A stretch of DNA of 64,000 nt, from the NCBI RefSeq assembly GCF_010093535.1, contig NW_022985174.1:600303-664302 (forward strand). Direction: 5' to 3'. Origin of the DNA: Lindgomyces ingoldianus. Its lineage: Eukaryota; Ascomycota; Dothideomycetes; Pleosporales; Lindgomycetaceae. Positions 38,023-49,618 of the stretch are shown here, in pieces (within the stretch, counting starts at the first letter, position 1; each line of letters starts with the position of its first letter). The position numbers and the translations under genes are program-made. The notes beneath the pieces are model-generated. The model searched no databases, was not told the origin of the DNA, and worked only from the letters and a program-made list of their open reading frames with translations.

Positions 38023-39330
38023 ATGACTTCTGATTTCATGTCTCAAGTCTGCGCACAATTTGAGCCAGATCTAACGAAGAATGGGTGCATGGAAGTCCCC
38101 GGTCTTCCTGATAGCAACCTGGTTAATGCGATTCACCCCATATTCAAGCCCGACCGGTGGGCGAAAGGCTACGAACAACATACCCAGAGTTTCTATCACC
38201 GTATGGAACCCGCGCTCCAGCTAGCGTCCCGGTTCATTACTGAAGACTGCACTCTTCCTTGGTTCCACCACATCACCCAAGGCCACCGGAAATACGACAA
38301 GGACTCTGGAAACACTCGCGTGTTTGTTGCGCCAGCACACACTGAGCATTCAGGCGCAGGTAAGAAGAAAACCAAAGAAATTTTCCAACGTCTGTCCCGT
38401 GTCATCACCTTCATGTTCGTTCCACGCAAATACAGGAACACGAAACATGGTTCGGCGTATGGGGTCACAGCACACTCTAGGCATGGGTTTGAATGGTCTC
38501 ACCATTTCCACAACCGCGATTGGCCGCTCATTGATGAGAGCTGGAAGGCCCATAAGCACGATAAACCTTGCATCGCCATGAACGCGCAGTTTCAGGACTA
38601 CTTTTACGGTGGAGATGAGAATGCGACGCCGTCCCAAAGGTACCGTATGTGGTTCTTGTTCGCGGTAACCATTGTTCATGAGACTGCGCACGCATATTAC
38701 TTCTGGCTCAGGCGACGACACAACCAAGAGTTCGATGGCAAGGAGCCTCTATGGAACAAATTCCAGAACAGGGCCGAGCTGGGATTTTCGTGGGAACTGA
38801 TCACTCTAGGCAGGGTTATGAACCCGTTGTTTAACAAAATTTGGCCTAACTACAACCTACTTGCTTCTATCCAGACAGAACTCTTCTACCACGAGTGCGA
38901 GCGGCAACACAAGATGAGAGAGATTTTCGGAACCACTAATATCAGTTTCGAGCGCATCTCGGAAGGGATAGCCAACTGGTGTGGTCAAGTTCCATCAACG
39001 ACTTGGCACGGGTACGACTTCTGGGTTCACGGTGGGGAAAGACCAGATATGAACTGCATCTCGGTCGTCCACGTGATTCCCGTACGGTGGATCGCGGATT
39101 GGTTCTCTGAACAAGAGTGGATAAAGAAGCAGAGGGTTTGGAGAGAGACGAGGACATGGACGCCACCACCACTAGGCCCAACTTTCATGCTGGTATATAA
39201 TCGAGACCGGAGAGGTCATGCTTCGCTTCATTTCGCGAAGTTGGCGGATCTGGACCCGTACCTGCACGCAGCTCATGGGCAAACCCATGGTATAGGTCTT
39301 CACGACGATTATCGTGACTTCGAGTGTTAG
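38023..39330 (+). CDS. Unassigned protein with an HExxH zinc-metallopeptidase-like motif
   Basis: A single exon of 435 residues. The first ATG of the frame is at 38023. I do not recognise the family. The core is VTIVHETAHAYYFWLRRR, with HETAH at 219-223 inside a predicted helix, the classic zinc-binding and catalytic arrangement of zincin peptidases. Candidate third ligands downstream include the glutamates in NRAELGFSWE and SIQTELFYHECE. The N-terminal half is rich in His and aromatic residues (SHHFHNRDWP), and LPWFHHITQGHRKYD precedes it. There is no signal peptide or transmembrane segment. It could be an active intracellular peptidase or a domesticated non-enzymatic fold. Confidence 0.75.
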   Translation: MTSDFMSQVCAQFEPDLTKNGCMEVPGLPDSNLVNAIHPIFKPDRWAKGYEQHTQSFYHRMEPALQLASRFITEDCTLPWFHHITQGHRKYDKDSGNTRVFVAPAHTEHSGAGKKKTKEIFQRLSRVITFMFVPRKYRNTKHGSAYGVTAHSRHGFEWSHHFHNRDWPLIDESWKAHKHDKPCIAMNAQFQDYFYGGDENATPSQRYRMWFLFAVTIVHETAHAYYFWLRRRHNQEFDGKEPLWNKFQNRAELGFSWELITLGRVMNPLFNKIWPNYNLLASIQTELFYHECERQHKMREIFGTTNISFERISEGIANWCGQVPSTTWHGYDFWVHGGERPDMNCISVVHVIPVRWIADWFSEQEWIKKQRVWRETRTWTPPPLGPTFMLVYNRDRRGHASLHFAKLADLDPYLHAAHGQTHGIGLHDDYRDFEC

Positions 39331-40038
39331 GGGTGAGGACAAAGGCTGGCAATACTATTGGCTGCGGTAGGCGACCGTGTTTCCTTCAATTTTTCAAGAT
39401 TCATCCTTGAAAAGTCGGTAAGGATTTCCACTTCCGGATCAACTCGAAAACTCTTGTCTCGTATATTACAGGCATGTCGAAGATGCATTTCGTGGGTGAC
39501 CTCTTCTGAGGACGCACTAGAATTCCGCGCAACTATGAAGTGTTGCTGAGAACCGCTGGATGTTTCTATAAAGATTATAACTTATATAGCCTAACAGATT
39601 GGTGCTACTTTTAGAATCTTGTTCTTGACTGCAATCTGCTACAGTTTGGTGGATCAAGACGCCATCAACGAGAAGCTAATTCAAGCTTTATTTCGAATAC
39701 CTGGGTACTCTTTGGTAACATAAATCAGCCCTAAATATCGCACAATACTCTGAAATATTGTTACCCCAGCTTTTCAATCATTGCTGGGGTGCTTTAAGGT
39801 AAAATGATTGGTTCAAGGCTCATGACTAAGCTTAAAATCTTGGCAGCACGAGCCATCTTCCACAAACCTCACTCTAGCTCCGACTAATAACCACGAACTC
39901 CTCACTGACCCTGCAACCGCTTAAACACTATACACCACCCTTCCATCTTTTTCACGAACCCATTTTATCTCCTTATTCGACTGAAATACCCCAAACTCTC
40001 CGTAAAACCCAACGAACGGGGTTAGAAGGACGAAAGAA
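39331..40038. other. Intergenic, nothing recognised
   Basis: This 0.7-kb stretch contains moderately A+T-rich sequence with a short AGCAATGATTGAAAAG-type imperfect palindrome near 39770-39795. I see no gene. It leads into the NAA10 promoter. Confidence 0.4.
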
Positions 40039-41547
40039 ATGGACATTCGGGTACTAAAACCGTCGGATATCCCGCACGTCCAGCTTGCGAATATTACGAA
40101 TCTGCCGGAGAATTACTTCTGCAAGTATTATTTGTATCATGCGATGAGCTGGCCACAATTGAGTTATGTGGCTGTTGATGTGAGAGGATTTCTTTTAGTA
40201 TTTTTTGTTTGCTTGTCCGATTCATGACGATTTTCCTTGGATTCTGAAAATAACATGGGAGGAATGAGCTGCAGTATTAGCCACGCTTTTGGGCTAGTTA
40301 GATTTTTTTGTGATTCTAGGATCTGGCAGCCGGTTGGCTTGATGGGTCCTGGGGCTCTAACTGTGTCTTATCGACTGCATTTCACTGTCTTCATGCGGGG
40401 GGAGGATGTCCTGCTCTTTTGTAGACCCTCACCTACCTCATTCATTTGCTTCTCTTGATATCTAGAGGAACCAGATGAGCCAGATCATGGTTCGGATTTT
40501 CCAAGCTTCTATCTCCCTCAGTCTTATTCGCTTGCGGCGCGGCCATATTTTCTCCCGAATTCATTTCCTTCGCTGATTTCTCTCATAATCTATTTAATTT
40601 CTCCCTTTCTCCCTTCCTTTCCTCCCACTCTATACTCCAAACCGCTCCAAACCTCAGCCCGCTAACAACACGCCCCTACTAGGTATCCCGTCCCCAAAAA
40701 TCGCCATACGACCCGCCCAAAATCGTGGGCTACGTTCTCGCCAAAATGGAAGAGGAGCCTACAGATGGCGTGCAGCATGGACATATTACGAGTTTGAGCG
40801 TCATGCGGACGCATCGGAGATTGGGGCTTGCGGAGAAGCTTATGCGGCAGAGTCGTAAGTCGTTGTTATATTTTTTGGGGGTTTTGGAGTATTGAGTTTT
40901 GAGTTTTTTTTGGGGGCGCTTGGAGTTGTAGGTGGAGGGTGAGAATTAGGCGGATGGTTTTGGTGATTTCAACAGTTACGTGCCTACTGCTCACCCTCCC
41001 TCTCTTCTGCTCTAGGATCCCTGCACACAGCCGCGTCCAACATAACCCATATTCCCCGTCCTCCCCCTCCCCCTCATTCCAGACCTTCCCAACTAACTCC
41101 CCCATTCCAGAGCGGGCCATGCTAGAAACCTTCTCCGCCCACTACGTCTCGCTCCATGTCCGCGTCTCCAACGTCGCCGCACTCCACCTCTACCGCGACA
41201 CCCTTGGCTTCAGTGTCGATAAAGTAGAATCGAAATACTATGCCGACGGCGAAGATGCGTATAGCATGCGTATGGAACTCTCGGACCTGCGGGTTGAGCT
41301 AATGGATGCCGAAAGTGACGATGAGGATTCAGGGGCGGATGTTGAAATGCAGGATGCTGATGATGCGAGTGTGGGCGTTGATGAGGGGGAGGCGGTTGGT
41401 AGTGAGGGTGGGCCGGCGAGGATGAGAGGTGGTGGGAAGGAGGGCGGGAAGGATGGGAAGGGGGAGAAGAAGAGGAGGGTTAAGGTTAAGGTAGGACGGG
41501 GGTTGGGTGTTGGGGAGTTGGTTGAGAGGAATGAGGCTACGAGTTGA
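40039..41547 (+). CDS. ard1: N-alpha-acetyltransferase catalytic subunit NAA10 (Ard1)
   Basis: Three exons (40039-40179, 40683-40854 and 41111-41547) encode 249 residues. The N-terminus [26 protein letters not shown] is diagnostic of Ard1/NAA10 after allowing for small changes. The GNAT acetyl-CoA-binding motif [10 protein letters not shown] follows [12 protein letters not shown]. The catalytic domain ends near residue 155 and is followed by an acidic, then basic, low-complexity tail. With NAA15 it forms the NatA complex at the ribosome exit and acetylates Ser, Ala, Thr, Gly or Cys N-termini. The first intron is about 503 bp and the second 256 bp, long for this genome. The gene is part of the conserved core, not the accessory block. 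Confidence 0.92.
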
Positions 41548-42092
41548 GTTGAACCTTTCCTCGAACCACTTGTTTCTATCTGGTACGGAAGGGGTTTGAC
41601 CGGTCCAACTTCCATGCCCAGAGTCAGGGAGCGTTTTCTGGCGTTAGCTGCATGCAGACTAAAAACTGGATGTACAGCAGGGGAAACACTGGGTGAAATG
41701 ACAAACATGGAAGGGTAGGTGTATTATGTACGACAGTATTACGATAGAAGTATCGAAAAGCGCTAGTCCATCATATCATATTATCTACATATAGTCCAGC
41801 ATTCCATGCAATGAAACTTTCCCACCGAAACCGAAGAAACTGAAAACACTCAGCTGTCATGCCCCATAAGTGGTATAAGTATGAAGATCGATTGCCCGAA
41901 ATCAAGAAAACGACCCACTCGTAGCGCCATAGCCCATGCGGGAATTCTCTCCAATGCTTAGGTATCAGTTAGCCATCATGTCGTGATTCCTCCTCCTCTC
42001 TCCGGCATTCATCCCACCCTAACACATTCTCCCTGCTTCCCTTACCTTCCCTTCCCTTCCCTTCCCTTCTCTTTCCCAACCCCCGTCCCATC
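41548..42092. other. Convergent intergenic stretch with a CTTCC microsatellite
   Basis: NAA10 and the next gene end toward each other here. A pyrimidine-rich run of CTTCC/TTCCC units lies at about 42036-42070. Nothing else was recognised. Confidence 0.6.
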
Positions 42093-43810
42093 CTACATCA
42101 ACCCCCCGAGCACCACCTTCCCCACCCCCCCCACCTCTCCCCTAACACCCTGTCTACAATTCTCCTCAAACTCCCTGACCACGCTGGCCAGAATAATCTT
42201 CCTCACCTTCGCGTCAGCCTTGCTAAACAAATCCCCAACCGTACTTGGCACGCCCCCACCGGCCGCTACAACCGAATCTGGGTTATGCAGGAGTGAGAGG
42301 ATCTTGGTGTAGCAGTCGATGAGAACGTCGCAGAGGGTTGCAAAGGTGGAAAAGAAGTCTGGCTCGAAAGGGAGGGAGGGCGTTTGCAGGTGCGTGTAGG
42401 ATTCGTTTGGGAGGAGGAGGTCGAAGTCTGGTGGGCTTGTGGCGTCGAATAGGGCTTGGGGGTTTGGATTGCTGCTGTCTGACGACGACGCGAAGGAGTT
42501 TTGCGGAGTAAGTAATGGAAATTCCGTAGTTGCGCTCGAACTCCGCCGTGCTTTTCCGCCAACGCCCATGACGTTGCGTTTGAACATTTGTGTCATTTTC
42601 CCACGACCTAGGGACGAGGAGGTCGAGCCGTCTGGAGGATGGATTTGTTGGTATTGCTCGAATTCAAGCAGGAGTGCGTTGAGCGCTTTGAGGTAGTCGG
42701 TGGGCGAGTTGGAGTTCAGGTCAAGAATGGTGGGGAGCGAGAAGCCAAGGAGGAGGTAGTTTGTTGCGCGGCGGGAGAGGTGGCGGGGGGAGAAGGAGGG
42801 GAGTCGAGTTAGGTCGGGTTTGGAGAAGAGGAGCGTGTTGAACCAGTATATGCGGCCTTCGTGACTGCCATATACAACTGAGATTAGCTACCATTTTTGG
42901 GTTTTAGGTGGAGCGGTGAGAGTGAGGGGGAAGGGGGCGCTTACGCCTTCCGTAGATAATCTAACGTGGATATCCGCTTGGACGCCATCTCGTGTATATG
43001 TTGGAATATGAGATTCGGATTATGCGCACCGGCACTCAAACTCGGAATCGGAGCCGCGGGTGCAAGACCTCCGCTGAAATTGGCCGCATATGCACTCTGC
43101 TGTCGCTGCGCCTGCTGGATCTCCTTCTGGGATGGCGGATACCTGAGCGGGACTGCCATGCCGAATGGTGTCTTGGGGTTGTCCACTGCGCTCAGCGGGC
43201 TCTTACTGTACCCCTGTCCAGCGCTGCCGTCGCCGGGTTTGACGTTCTCGGAGCTCTTTTTGCTCCGGGAGAATGTGGAGATGGAGAGGGCGGGGCGGGA
43301 GGAGCTGGATGCGGTAGCGGCATTAGCAGAGGAGGATTTCTCTGGCGAGAAGGAGAGGGCCAGGGTGGCGGAGGGGCTCCTCTTATGCGAGGAGGCAGAG
43401 ACAGAAGCAGAGGCAGATGTGTGGGTAGAGCTATTGTTGGTGCGCAGACTGGCGCTGCGGGACCGTCGCAAAGTCGACCCTATGTCCGCGACAGACGAGC
43501 TGAAGCTGTGCCGTGAGGCGTGTCTGCGGTGTGCAGGCTTCGGTGGTAGTGCGGGTGCAGGTGGCGTTGTGGGCACTTTCGGGGGAGGATCGGATTGGTT
43601 GGGGATGAGAGAGGGGATGAGAGAGGGGACGTCGAAGGGGGAGTGGAGGAGGGATGATTTTACGGGAAGGGGAAGTGGAGGATTGGTGGTGGAGGTAGAC
43701 GGAGTGACGGCACGGGAGGGAGCGAAGGGGGATTTCGATCTCTTGTTCCTGCCGAAGATGGAATTCTTCCTGGAGAAGAGGCTGCCGGTGTGCAGGTTGG
43801 GGTCCGCCAT
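42093..43810 (-). CDS. Conserved fungal protein of unknown function
   Basis: Two exons (43810-42945 and 42864-42093) encode 545 residues. The first 230 residues are Ser/Pro-rich and disordered in character, with SRKNSIFGRNKRSKSPF at the start and several PPKP-type strings. A conserved-looking core then runs from IFQHIHEMASKRISTLDYLRK across the intron into YWFNTLLFSKPDL, RRATNYLLLGFSLPTILDL and FATLCDVLIDCYTKILSLL, and ends in VVLGGLM. The core is mainly helical. I believe proteins of this type are widespread in ascomycetes, but I cannot attach a function. The intron joins AAG GC to T CAC, keeping the helix intact. It is divergent from the cytidylyltransferase gene. Confidence 0.75.
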
Positions 43811-44445
43811 TATTGTGTGCCCTTCCCGATCCCGAGTCTGGGGGAGCGACTAGCGCAGGGGTAGATCGGGGACGGCTTTTTCACCTGCGACGACACAGGG
43901 CGAGGTGCGGGCCGGCACTCATGCTCCCGGTGTGAGAGATGGACACGAGATGGAGGAGCGATGCGATGGGCGAGCGATGCGGAGGGCGAGGCGATGGGGA
44001 AGGCATTCGGTAGATAGGGACACGATACAGCAGCCATGGGTAAGCCGGAGATTTTGTAAGAGGGCTCTCTGCTGTCGCCGCGTCAAAAGCAAAGCGCGCG
44101 ACTGCTGCGACGCCGACTTCATACCTTTACAAGGCAGCACGACGCAGGAACGCAGGCTTGCCCGTAGGATGACGGCCCTCCCCGTCGCCTGGTTGCGCTG
44201 CTCTCGTCCACTCCTGCCCAGTGACCCCGCAAAGAGGCGCCCAACGCTGCGACATCCTGGTCGCCTCTTCTCCACTCACCTGCCAACATTCACACACGCA
44301 CAGCTTGTATGCACCACCACAGCCGGCACGTGCACACATCGGAACAAGCAACCCCAAGCTGGCCACTGATTGTCTTTGATTGCGGCTCGAGCCAACGGCG
44401 TCCCTCCTCTCCCTCTCCCTCCCCCTCGTCCCGCCAACGTCAGTC
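43811..44445. promoter_or_regulatory. Shared divergent promoter region
   Basis: The 635 bp lie between two head-to-head genes, the unknown-function gene on the minus strand and the phosphoethanolamine cytidylyltransferase gene on the plus strand. The sequence is G+C-rich and contains CCCTCTCCC-type pyrimidine stretches before 44446. I do not see a convincing TATA box. Confidence 0.45.
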
Positions 44446-46338
44446 ATGATCCGCAGACACAGCGCAAAGGTAACCCGCACCAGCACTCATACCCACACCC
44501 GCACTCATACCCACACCCGCACTCATACCCACACCCGCACTCATACCCACACCCGCACTCATACCCACACCCGCACTCATACCCACACCCACAACCACGC
44601 CCACACCCAAACCCACATCTGCACCCGCACCCGCACCCTCACCCACTCCCACCCTTTGCACGCAAGCCATCTCACACTCGCCGCAGGGAGAGTGGATTCC
44701 TTCATCTGGCCAATGGCCCGTCGAGCCCCAAGACGACGTCCGTGTTTCGAACGACCGCATCTGGATCGATGGCTGCTTTGACTTTAGCCATCACGGTAAT
44801 GCTTCACCTTCTCACGCACACACACGCACACACACACCCAGGGACGTGACTGATTCCCCTGCGCATAGGCCATGCCGGCGCCATGCTGCAGGCCCGCCAA
44901 TTGGGCTCCGAGTTGCTCGTCGGCGTGCATTCGGACGAGGCCATCCTCGAGAATAAGGGCCCGACGGTGATGCGCCTGGACGAGCGGTGCGTCGCTGTGT
45001 TGACGGTTGCCGATAGAGGCTGATGTGTTCTGAGCAGTGTCATGGCCGTCGAAGCCTGTCGCTGGGCGACCCGCGCCATACCGAAAGCCCCATATGTCAC
45101 GTCCCTGCCGTGGATAACGCACTATGGATGTCAGTTTGTGGTGCATGGAGACGACATCACCTCGGACAGCAACGGCGAAGATTGCTACCGCTTCGTCAAG
45201 GCCGCCGGCCGATTCAAGGTTGTGAAGCGCACGCCTGGTATTTCGACGACGGATCTCGTAGGCCGCATGCTGTTGTGCACCAAGACGCACTTTATACACT
45301 CCCTGGAGAATATGCTGGCAGGGGAGGAAGGTCCCGGTGGTGAAGAGGAGCGCAAGAAGACGGGAGAGGCGATGCTGCAGCGGATAAAGGACTATGCGAC
45401 CGACTCCTCTGGCCTTGCCCCCGGATGCGACGTCTGGTATTGGCATGCGTCGAGGCCGGCAAAGGAGCGCAGGACCACCCAGAGCTCTAGCTCCGGCGAG
45501 AGACGTCTGAGCGCCGGCAACCACTCGAATCCGCACCACCATCACCATTCTCATCACGCGGTGAAGGAGGAAAAGGGCAAGTTTACTCGGCTGGTCGAGG
45601 GGAAGGGTGTTAAGCCCGGTCAAGCAGTGATATATGTCGATGGAGGCTGGGATCTGTTCTCCTCGGGACACATCGAATTCCTGCGGCTCGTCACGCAGAC
45701 CGAAGAGGATGCCGCAAAGGACAGAGGCTGGTACACCGACGAAGCGAAGAAAGAGCGGATAGAGAAAGCCGGCGAAGACTACGGCCCGGTATTCCTAGTC
45801 GCAGGGATCCACGACGACGATGTCATCAACCACTGGAAAGGCATCAACTACCCCATCATGAACATCTTCGAACGGGGCTTGTGTGTTCTACAGTGCAAGG
45901 TACGCCATCGCATGCTCTCTCCATCCACCCCTCCCCCCACTCTAGCCCGCGAAGCTGACGTCATCCAAGTATGTCCACTCAGTAGTCTTCGGAAGCCCCT
46001 TCTCCCTCTCCAAAGCCTTCCTCCTGACCCTCCCCTACAACACCCCTGTCGCCGTCTACCACGGCATCACCTCCTTCATGCCTCTCACCTACGACCCCTA
46101 TGCGCCCGCTAAATCTCTCAACATCTACCGCGAAATCGAAAACCATGATTTCCAGAACGTTAATGCGGGCGAGATTGTGGAGAGGATTATGAAGGGGAGG
46201 GCCATGTATGAGGAGAGGCAGAGGTTGAAGGGGGAGAAGGGGGTGACCGAGGAGGTGGAGAAGAGGAGGCAGGAGTTGGAGAAGGAGGCGGAGAGGGATA
46301 AGAGGAGGAGGGAAGTTGAAGGACAGTTTGGGCTGTAG
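44446..46338 (+). CDS. ect1: CTP:phosphoethanolamine cytidylyltransferase
   Basis: Five exons (44446-44469, 44687-44795, 44869-44986, 45038-45899 and 45970-46338) encode 493 residues. The tiny first exon (8 codons) is inferred: it splices in phase to GEWIPSSGQWPVEPQDD, typical of the N-terminus. The first catalytic half has DGCFDFSHHGHAG, carrying the HxGH nucleotide-binding motif, and KRTPGISTTDLV. The second half repeats the fold with VDGGWDLFSSGHIEFL, where HxGH is degenerate, as is normal for this family. It makes CDP-ethanolamine from CTP and phosphoethanolamine in the Kennedy pathway for phosphatidylethanolamine. The C-terminus is a charged coiled-coil-like tail. Intron 1 contains the minisatellite listed next. 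Confidence 0.9.
44483..44590. repeat. 18-bp minisatellite, six perfect copies, in intron 1 of the cytidylyltransferase gene
   Basis: The unit GCACTCATACCCACACCC is repeated six times without change, then decays into further CCCACACCC-type sequence to about 44660. It lies wholly inside the predicted first intron. Because 18 is a multiple of 3, two frames are open across it, giving long but meaningless Pro/His/Ser or Thr/His-rich open frames. Confidence 0.92.
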
Positions 46339-46784
46339 TTTCTATATTGGGGACTCGGGAAAGGGTTATGCTTCAACAGCAGAACCACCTCTGGGAGGGG
46401 AAAGGATGAATTGGATAGAATTCTTGCACGGCAGGCAAGCGTGGAGCGCTCCTATAGCGGTGCAGAATGTTAGTGGTGAGATGCGCTGTGTACACGAGAT
46501 TACGCCTTCTCAAACTTCTATACAAAAGCAAACGGTTTAATACGAAAGACATTCTCCTCTCGTGTATCATACATAGCTAAATCACTCATCAAACAAACGA
46601 CTTGTGGCATTCGGCAATTAGACTAGCGCGCCATTATCTCCGCTCGCTAATTTTTTGGAAATCTTGGCGTCAACGAAAATTATTTCTTCCAGCCCTCACT
46701 TCCAATCCTCACTCGCAAACCTCAACTTCTCCCAACGACGCAATTCATCCAACCAAGAAACTGCGGGTTCAGGCGAGCGGTACA
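46339..46784. other. Intergenic, nothing recognised
   Basis: This is the 3' region of the cytidylyltransferase gene and promoter of the next gene. The frame of the next gene is open upstream to 46602, but I started that gene at the ATG giving MGRNKERKATKK, so the extension is treated as untranslated. Confidence 0.45.
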
Positions 46785-48869
46785 ATGGGACGTAACAAAG
46801 AGCGTAAAGCGACAAAGAAAGCCATCAAAGCAGCGAAGGCTGAAGCATCCACGACCCTCGCCCAAGACCATGCCCAAGAAACAATTGTGCAGAGCAGTGA
46901 AGAACTAGATATTGAGATGGAGATTGCGGACCCGACAGCTGAAGCGCCTGTGGCTGAGAGTGATGTGGGGGCGATGTCGGCGGCTGCGCGCGATGGATCA
47001 ACACTACCGGCGCTACCGAGTCTGTATGAAGCGAAGTTGAATCCGGAGGGGGGGATTAGTATTGGAGAGGCGCCGGTGGGGTGGGGCAGGAAGGTGAAAA
47101 ATAGTAGGGGTAAGGGTAAGGAGCAGAGTGGAGAGGCAGAAGTCGAAGTTGGCGCTCAGGGACTAGGAGTGGGAGTGGGAGAGAAAGACAAAGACGTCGT
47201 TGTGGAGGACGTGGGGGAGGATATGATTGCTGCTGCTCTGCCGTCCGCATCCAAGGACAGGGGTAGGGTCAAGGTCAGAAAGACGCAGAGTACCGAACCC
47301 AACTCCCTCAAATCCCTCTACACAAACGTCTCTAGCATTGAAGATGCAGAGATCGAAGCGTATCGAAATCGCGAAACTAAACGCCATAAGAAAAACAAGA
47401 ACCCCAAGAGCACAGCGGCCAAAGACGACGGTAACAAAACTCCACAATTCCTCCCTCTTCCGGCAACCATACCACCCCTCAACCGTACCGAACCAGACCT
47501 CCAGCCGCTCCTCCAGCCCTGGGATTTCATACCGAAGGACGTTTGTGCTGCTGTTGAAGCTCGCGTCGGTGGCTCGGAAGCGTTTTGGAAGGCCAACACC
47601 ATCCCCATCGTCATCTCCCGAAACTCTGACTTCAAATCCAGCATCAATAAGATCAAATCTTATCTCGGGGCTTACCGCAACCCGCTTTCTACTATCCCCA
47701 TGCCTTCTACCCCCATACTCAAATCCGCAAATCTGATTATTCCGGTGGCAGCACAAGGTGTGGCGACCTCGAAATTGGTTAGTATAGTAGAGATGGCGAA
47801 GAGAGTTGTTATGCCCAGCCAGACTAGGAGTGGCATTGTGCTGGAGGATGAGGATACTAAGCAGAAGGTGGAGGAATGGTATGCGTATACGAGTTTGGGG
47901 GGGAGGCTTGTGAGGAGTGGGAAGAGTCAGGGTGGGAAGAGGAAGAGGAGAGGGAATAGGGGTGTGGGTGAAGCTGAGACTGGGACTGTAGATGTAGATG
48001 TGGATATGGGTGTGGCTGCAGCTTTCCGTGCCGAAATGGGCGGTGGGGGGGTAGAACATGGCACTGTCGCACTCCCTGACTCAGGCAACGAATCCGCATC
48101 TGAATCCGCATTCGAACAACTCCAGCGCGGCGAAGACGCCCCTGCAGTAGCTCTAGCCCCCTCACCCGAACTCGTACCCGATTTCCAGAGCAATAGCGAC
48201 TTCAAGCAAACATCTTTTCCCGTCATCACGATCTGGCTGGCCAGATCAGAGATCCCGGAATTCAGAGATGCGTTTGGTGAGCAGAGGTTTAAGGTGCTGG
48301 GGCTGGGGGAACAGGATTGGGAAGGGTTTGAGAGGAAGATTAAGGTCCCAGTTACGAGGAAAGATCCTAAGAAGAACGGGGGTAAGAAGGGGAGGAAGGG
48401 GGTTAGTGGGGGTAAGGTTAAAGCTGATGCGGAAGCGTTGATGAAGAGAATGAGTGTTACGACGAGTGAGGAACTTGCTGCTGCAGAGGCTGGAACAGGA
48501 GTTAGGGCTGAGGGTGAGGGGAAGGATTATAAGGAGTCGAAAGAGGGAAAACGGGCGCATGTTAAGGCGAAGATGAGGCCGAGGAAAGAGAGGAGCGGTG
48601 ATACGAGGAGCGGCAGCGCTTCTACTGGTGACGCAGGTATTGCAACCGAGGAAAATGAGGCTGAGATGGTAGACATGGTTACAGTTCCTGTTTCTAGCGA
48701 GCCTATCGTGACTCCCAAGCCTAAGACGAAGGGGAACAAGAGCAAGAAGACTACAGAAGCCATAGCTAAGAAGGTCTCCGCAGAAGTCGAAATGGCGGAT
48801 GCTCCCGTTGGGGTTGTAGACGAGGTGTTGGATTTCGAACAGCTGGAAGCCGGAGCTGGAAATACTTAG
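46785..48869 (+). CDS. Lysine-rich protein of unknown function, possible Alba-like segment
   Basis: A single exon of 694 residues. The start MGRNKERKATKKAIKAAKAE is strongly basic, suggesting a nuclear or nucleolar protein. Long acidic and Lys/Gly-rich low-complexity stretches alternate. Two short folded segments are visible. One is around 245-345 (PWDFIPKDVCAAVEARVGG, IPIVISRNSDFKSSINKIKSYLG, then a hydrophobic ANLIIPVAAQG strand). The other is near 475-510 (FPVITIWLARSEIPEFRDAF). The first recalls Alba-fold RNase P/MRP subunits of the Pop7/Rpp20 kind, a weak impression only. No enzyme motif is present. The alternative is a fungus-specific nucleolar protein. Confidence 0.6.
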   Translation: MGRNKERKATKKAIKAAKAEASTTLAQDHAQETIVQSSEELDIEMEIADPTAEAPVAESDVGAMSAAARDGSTLPALPSLYEAKLNPEGGISIGEAPVGWGRKVKNSRGKGKEQSGEAEVEVGAQGLGVGVGEKDKDVVVEDVGEDMIAAALPSASKDRGRVKVRKTQSTEPNSLKSLYTNVSSIEDAEIEAYRNRETKRHKKNKNPKSTAAKDDGNKTPQFLPLPATIPPLNRTEPDLQPLLQPWDFIPKDVCAAVEARVGGSEAFWKANTIPIVISRNSDFKSSINKIKSYLGAYRNPLSTIPMPSTPILKSANLIIPVAAQGVATSKLVSIVEMAKRVVMPSQTRSGIVLEDEDTKQKVEEWYAYTSLGGRLVRSGKSQGGKRKRRGNRGVGEAETGTVDVDVDMGVAAAFRAEMGGGGVEHGTVALPDSGNESASESAFEQLQRGEDAPAVALAPSPELVPDFQSNSDFKQTSFPVITIWLARSEIPEFRDAFGEQRFKVLGLGEQDWEGFERKIKVPVTRKDPKKNGGKKGRKGVSGGKVKADAEALMKRMSVTTSEELAAAEAGTGVRAEGEGKDYKESKEGKRAHVKAKMRPRKERSGDTRSGSASTGDAGIATEENEAEMVDMVTVPVSSEPIVTPKPKTKGNKSKKTTEAIAKKVSAEVEMADAPVGVVDEVLDFEQLEAGAGNT

Positions 48870-49618
48870 GAGAAGGCCTCTCGAGGCTGGTCGGCTGGTC
48901 GCGAATATAGAGATTTGGGTGGGACAACTCCCTATCGTGCGCGGACGGTAGGGTTATATTGTCTGTCCTCGGCCTACGTATGGGCAGTTCAGAGTAGCCT
49001 GAAGGGGGCGTACAAGTGTAATGCATGCATGAATTCGTATGAATGTTTTCTGGTTTAAAGCTTCACGACCCTAGCGAAACCAAATTATGACCGAAATACA
49101 AATAGAAAAACATTTTCTTCAAGGTATTTCAAATACTCAAATACTCACTTTCTCTGTGCTGTAGTGTCAATGTGGTAGTGCCCTTTCTCTCATCTCCACC
49201 CCAAAGAATTTCTTAATATTCTTTGTCTACTGAAGTCGGTATGTAGAGAACCTTAGAGCGTAGATAGAGGTTGGGGGGTAAGGACGGCTGAGCGAATCTG
49301 GGGACTTTGGCGCAAGGCACGGTTGACGGTGAAATCGAACCCGGAGGAACACTGACAGCGAGTCGAATGAAAGTCTATTGTACACTCCGACACGGAACTA
49401 GACACAGAGAGAGTCGTTACTGCCATGATTCGTATATACAGACCAGCTGCATATGGATGCCTTGCCCGCCTACTATGCAGCACACGCAAAGATCCAGAAA
49501 CCTCCAAACATGTACAGTATGTAGAATCGCTGCAAAAAAAAAAATCAAGTAAATGAAGCAGAGACAGCAACGGAAATAGATTGAACAAAACCGCATGCTC
49601 GAATACCCGTTACTGTTC
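48870..49618. other. Convergent intergenic stretch, nothing recognised
   Basis: The lysine-rich protein gene and the Zn2Cys6 regulator gene end toward each other here. No domain-bearing frame was seen. Confidence 0.5.
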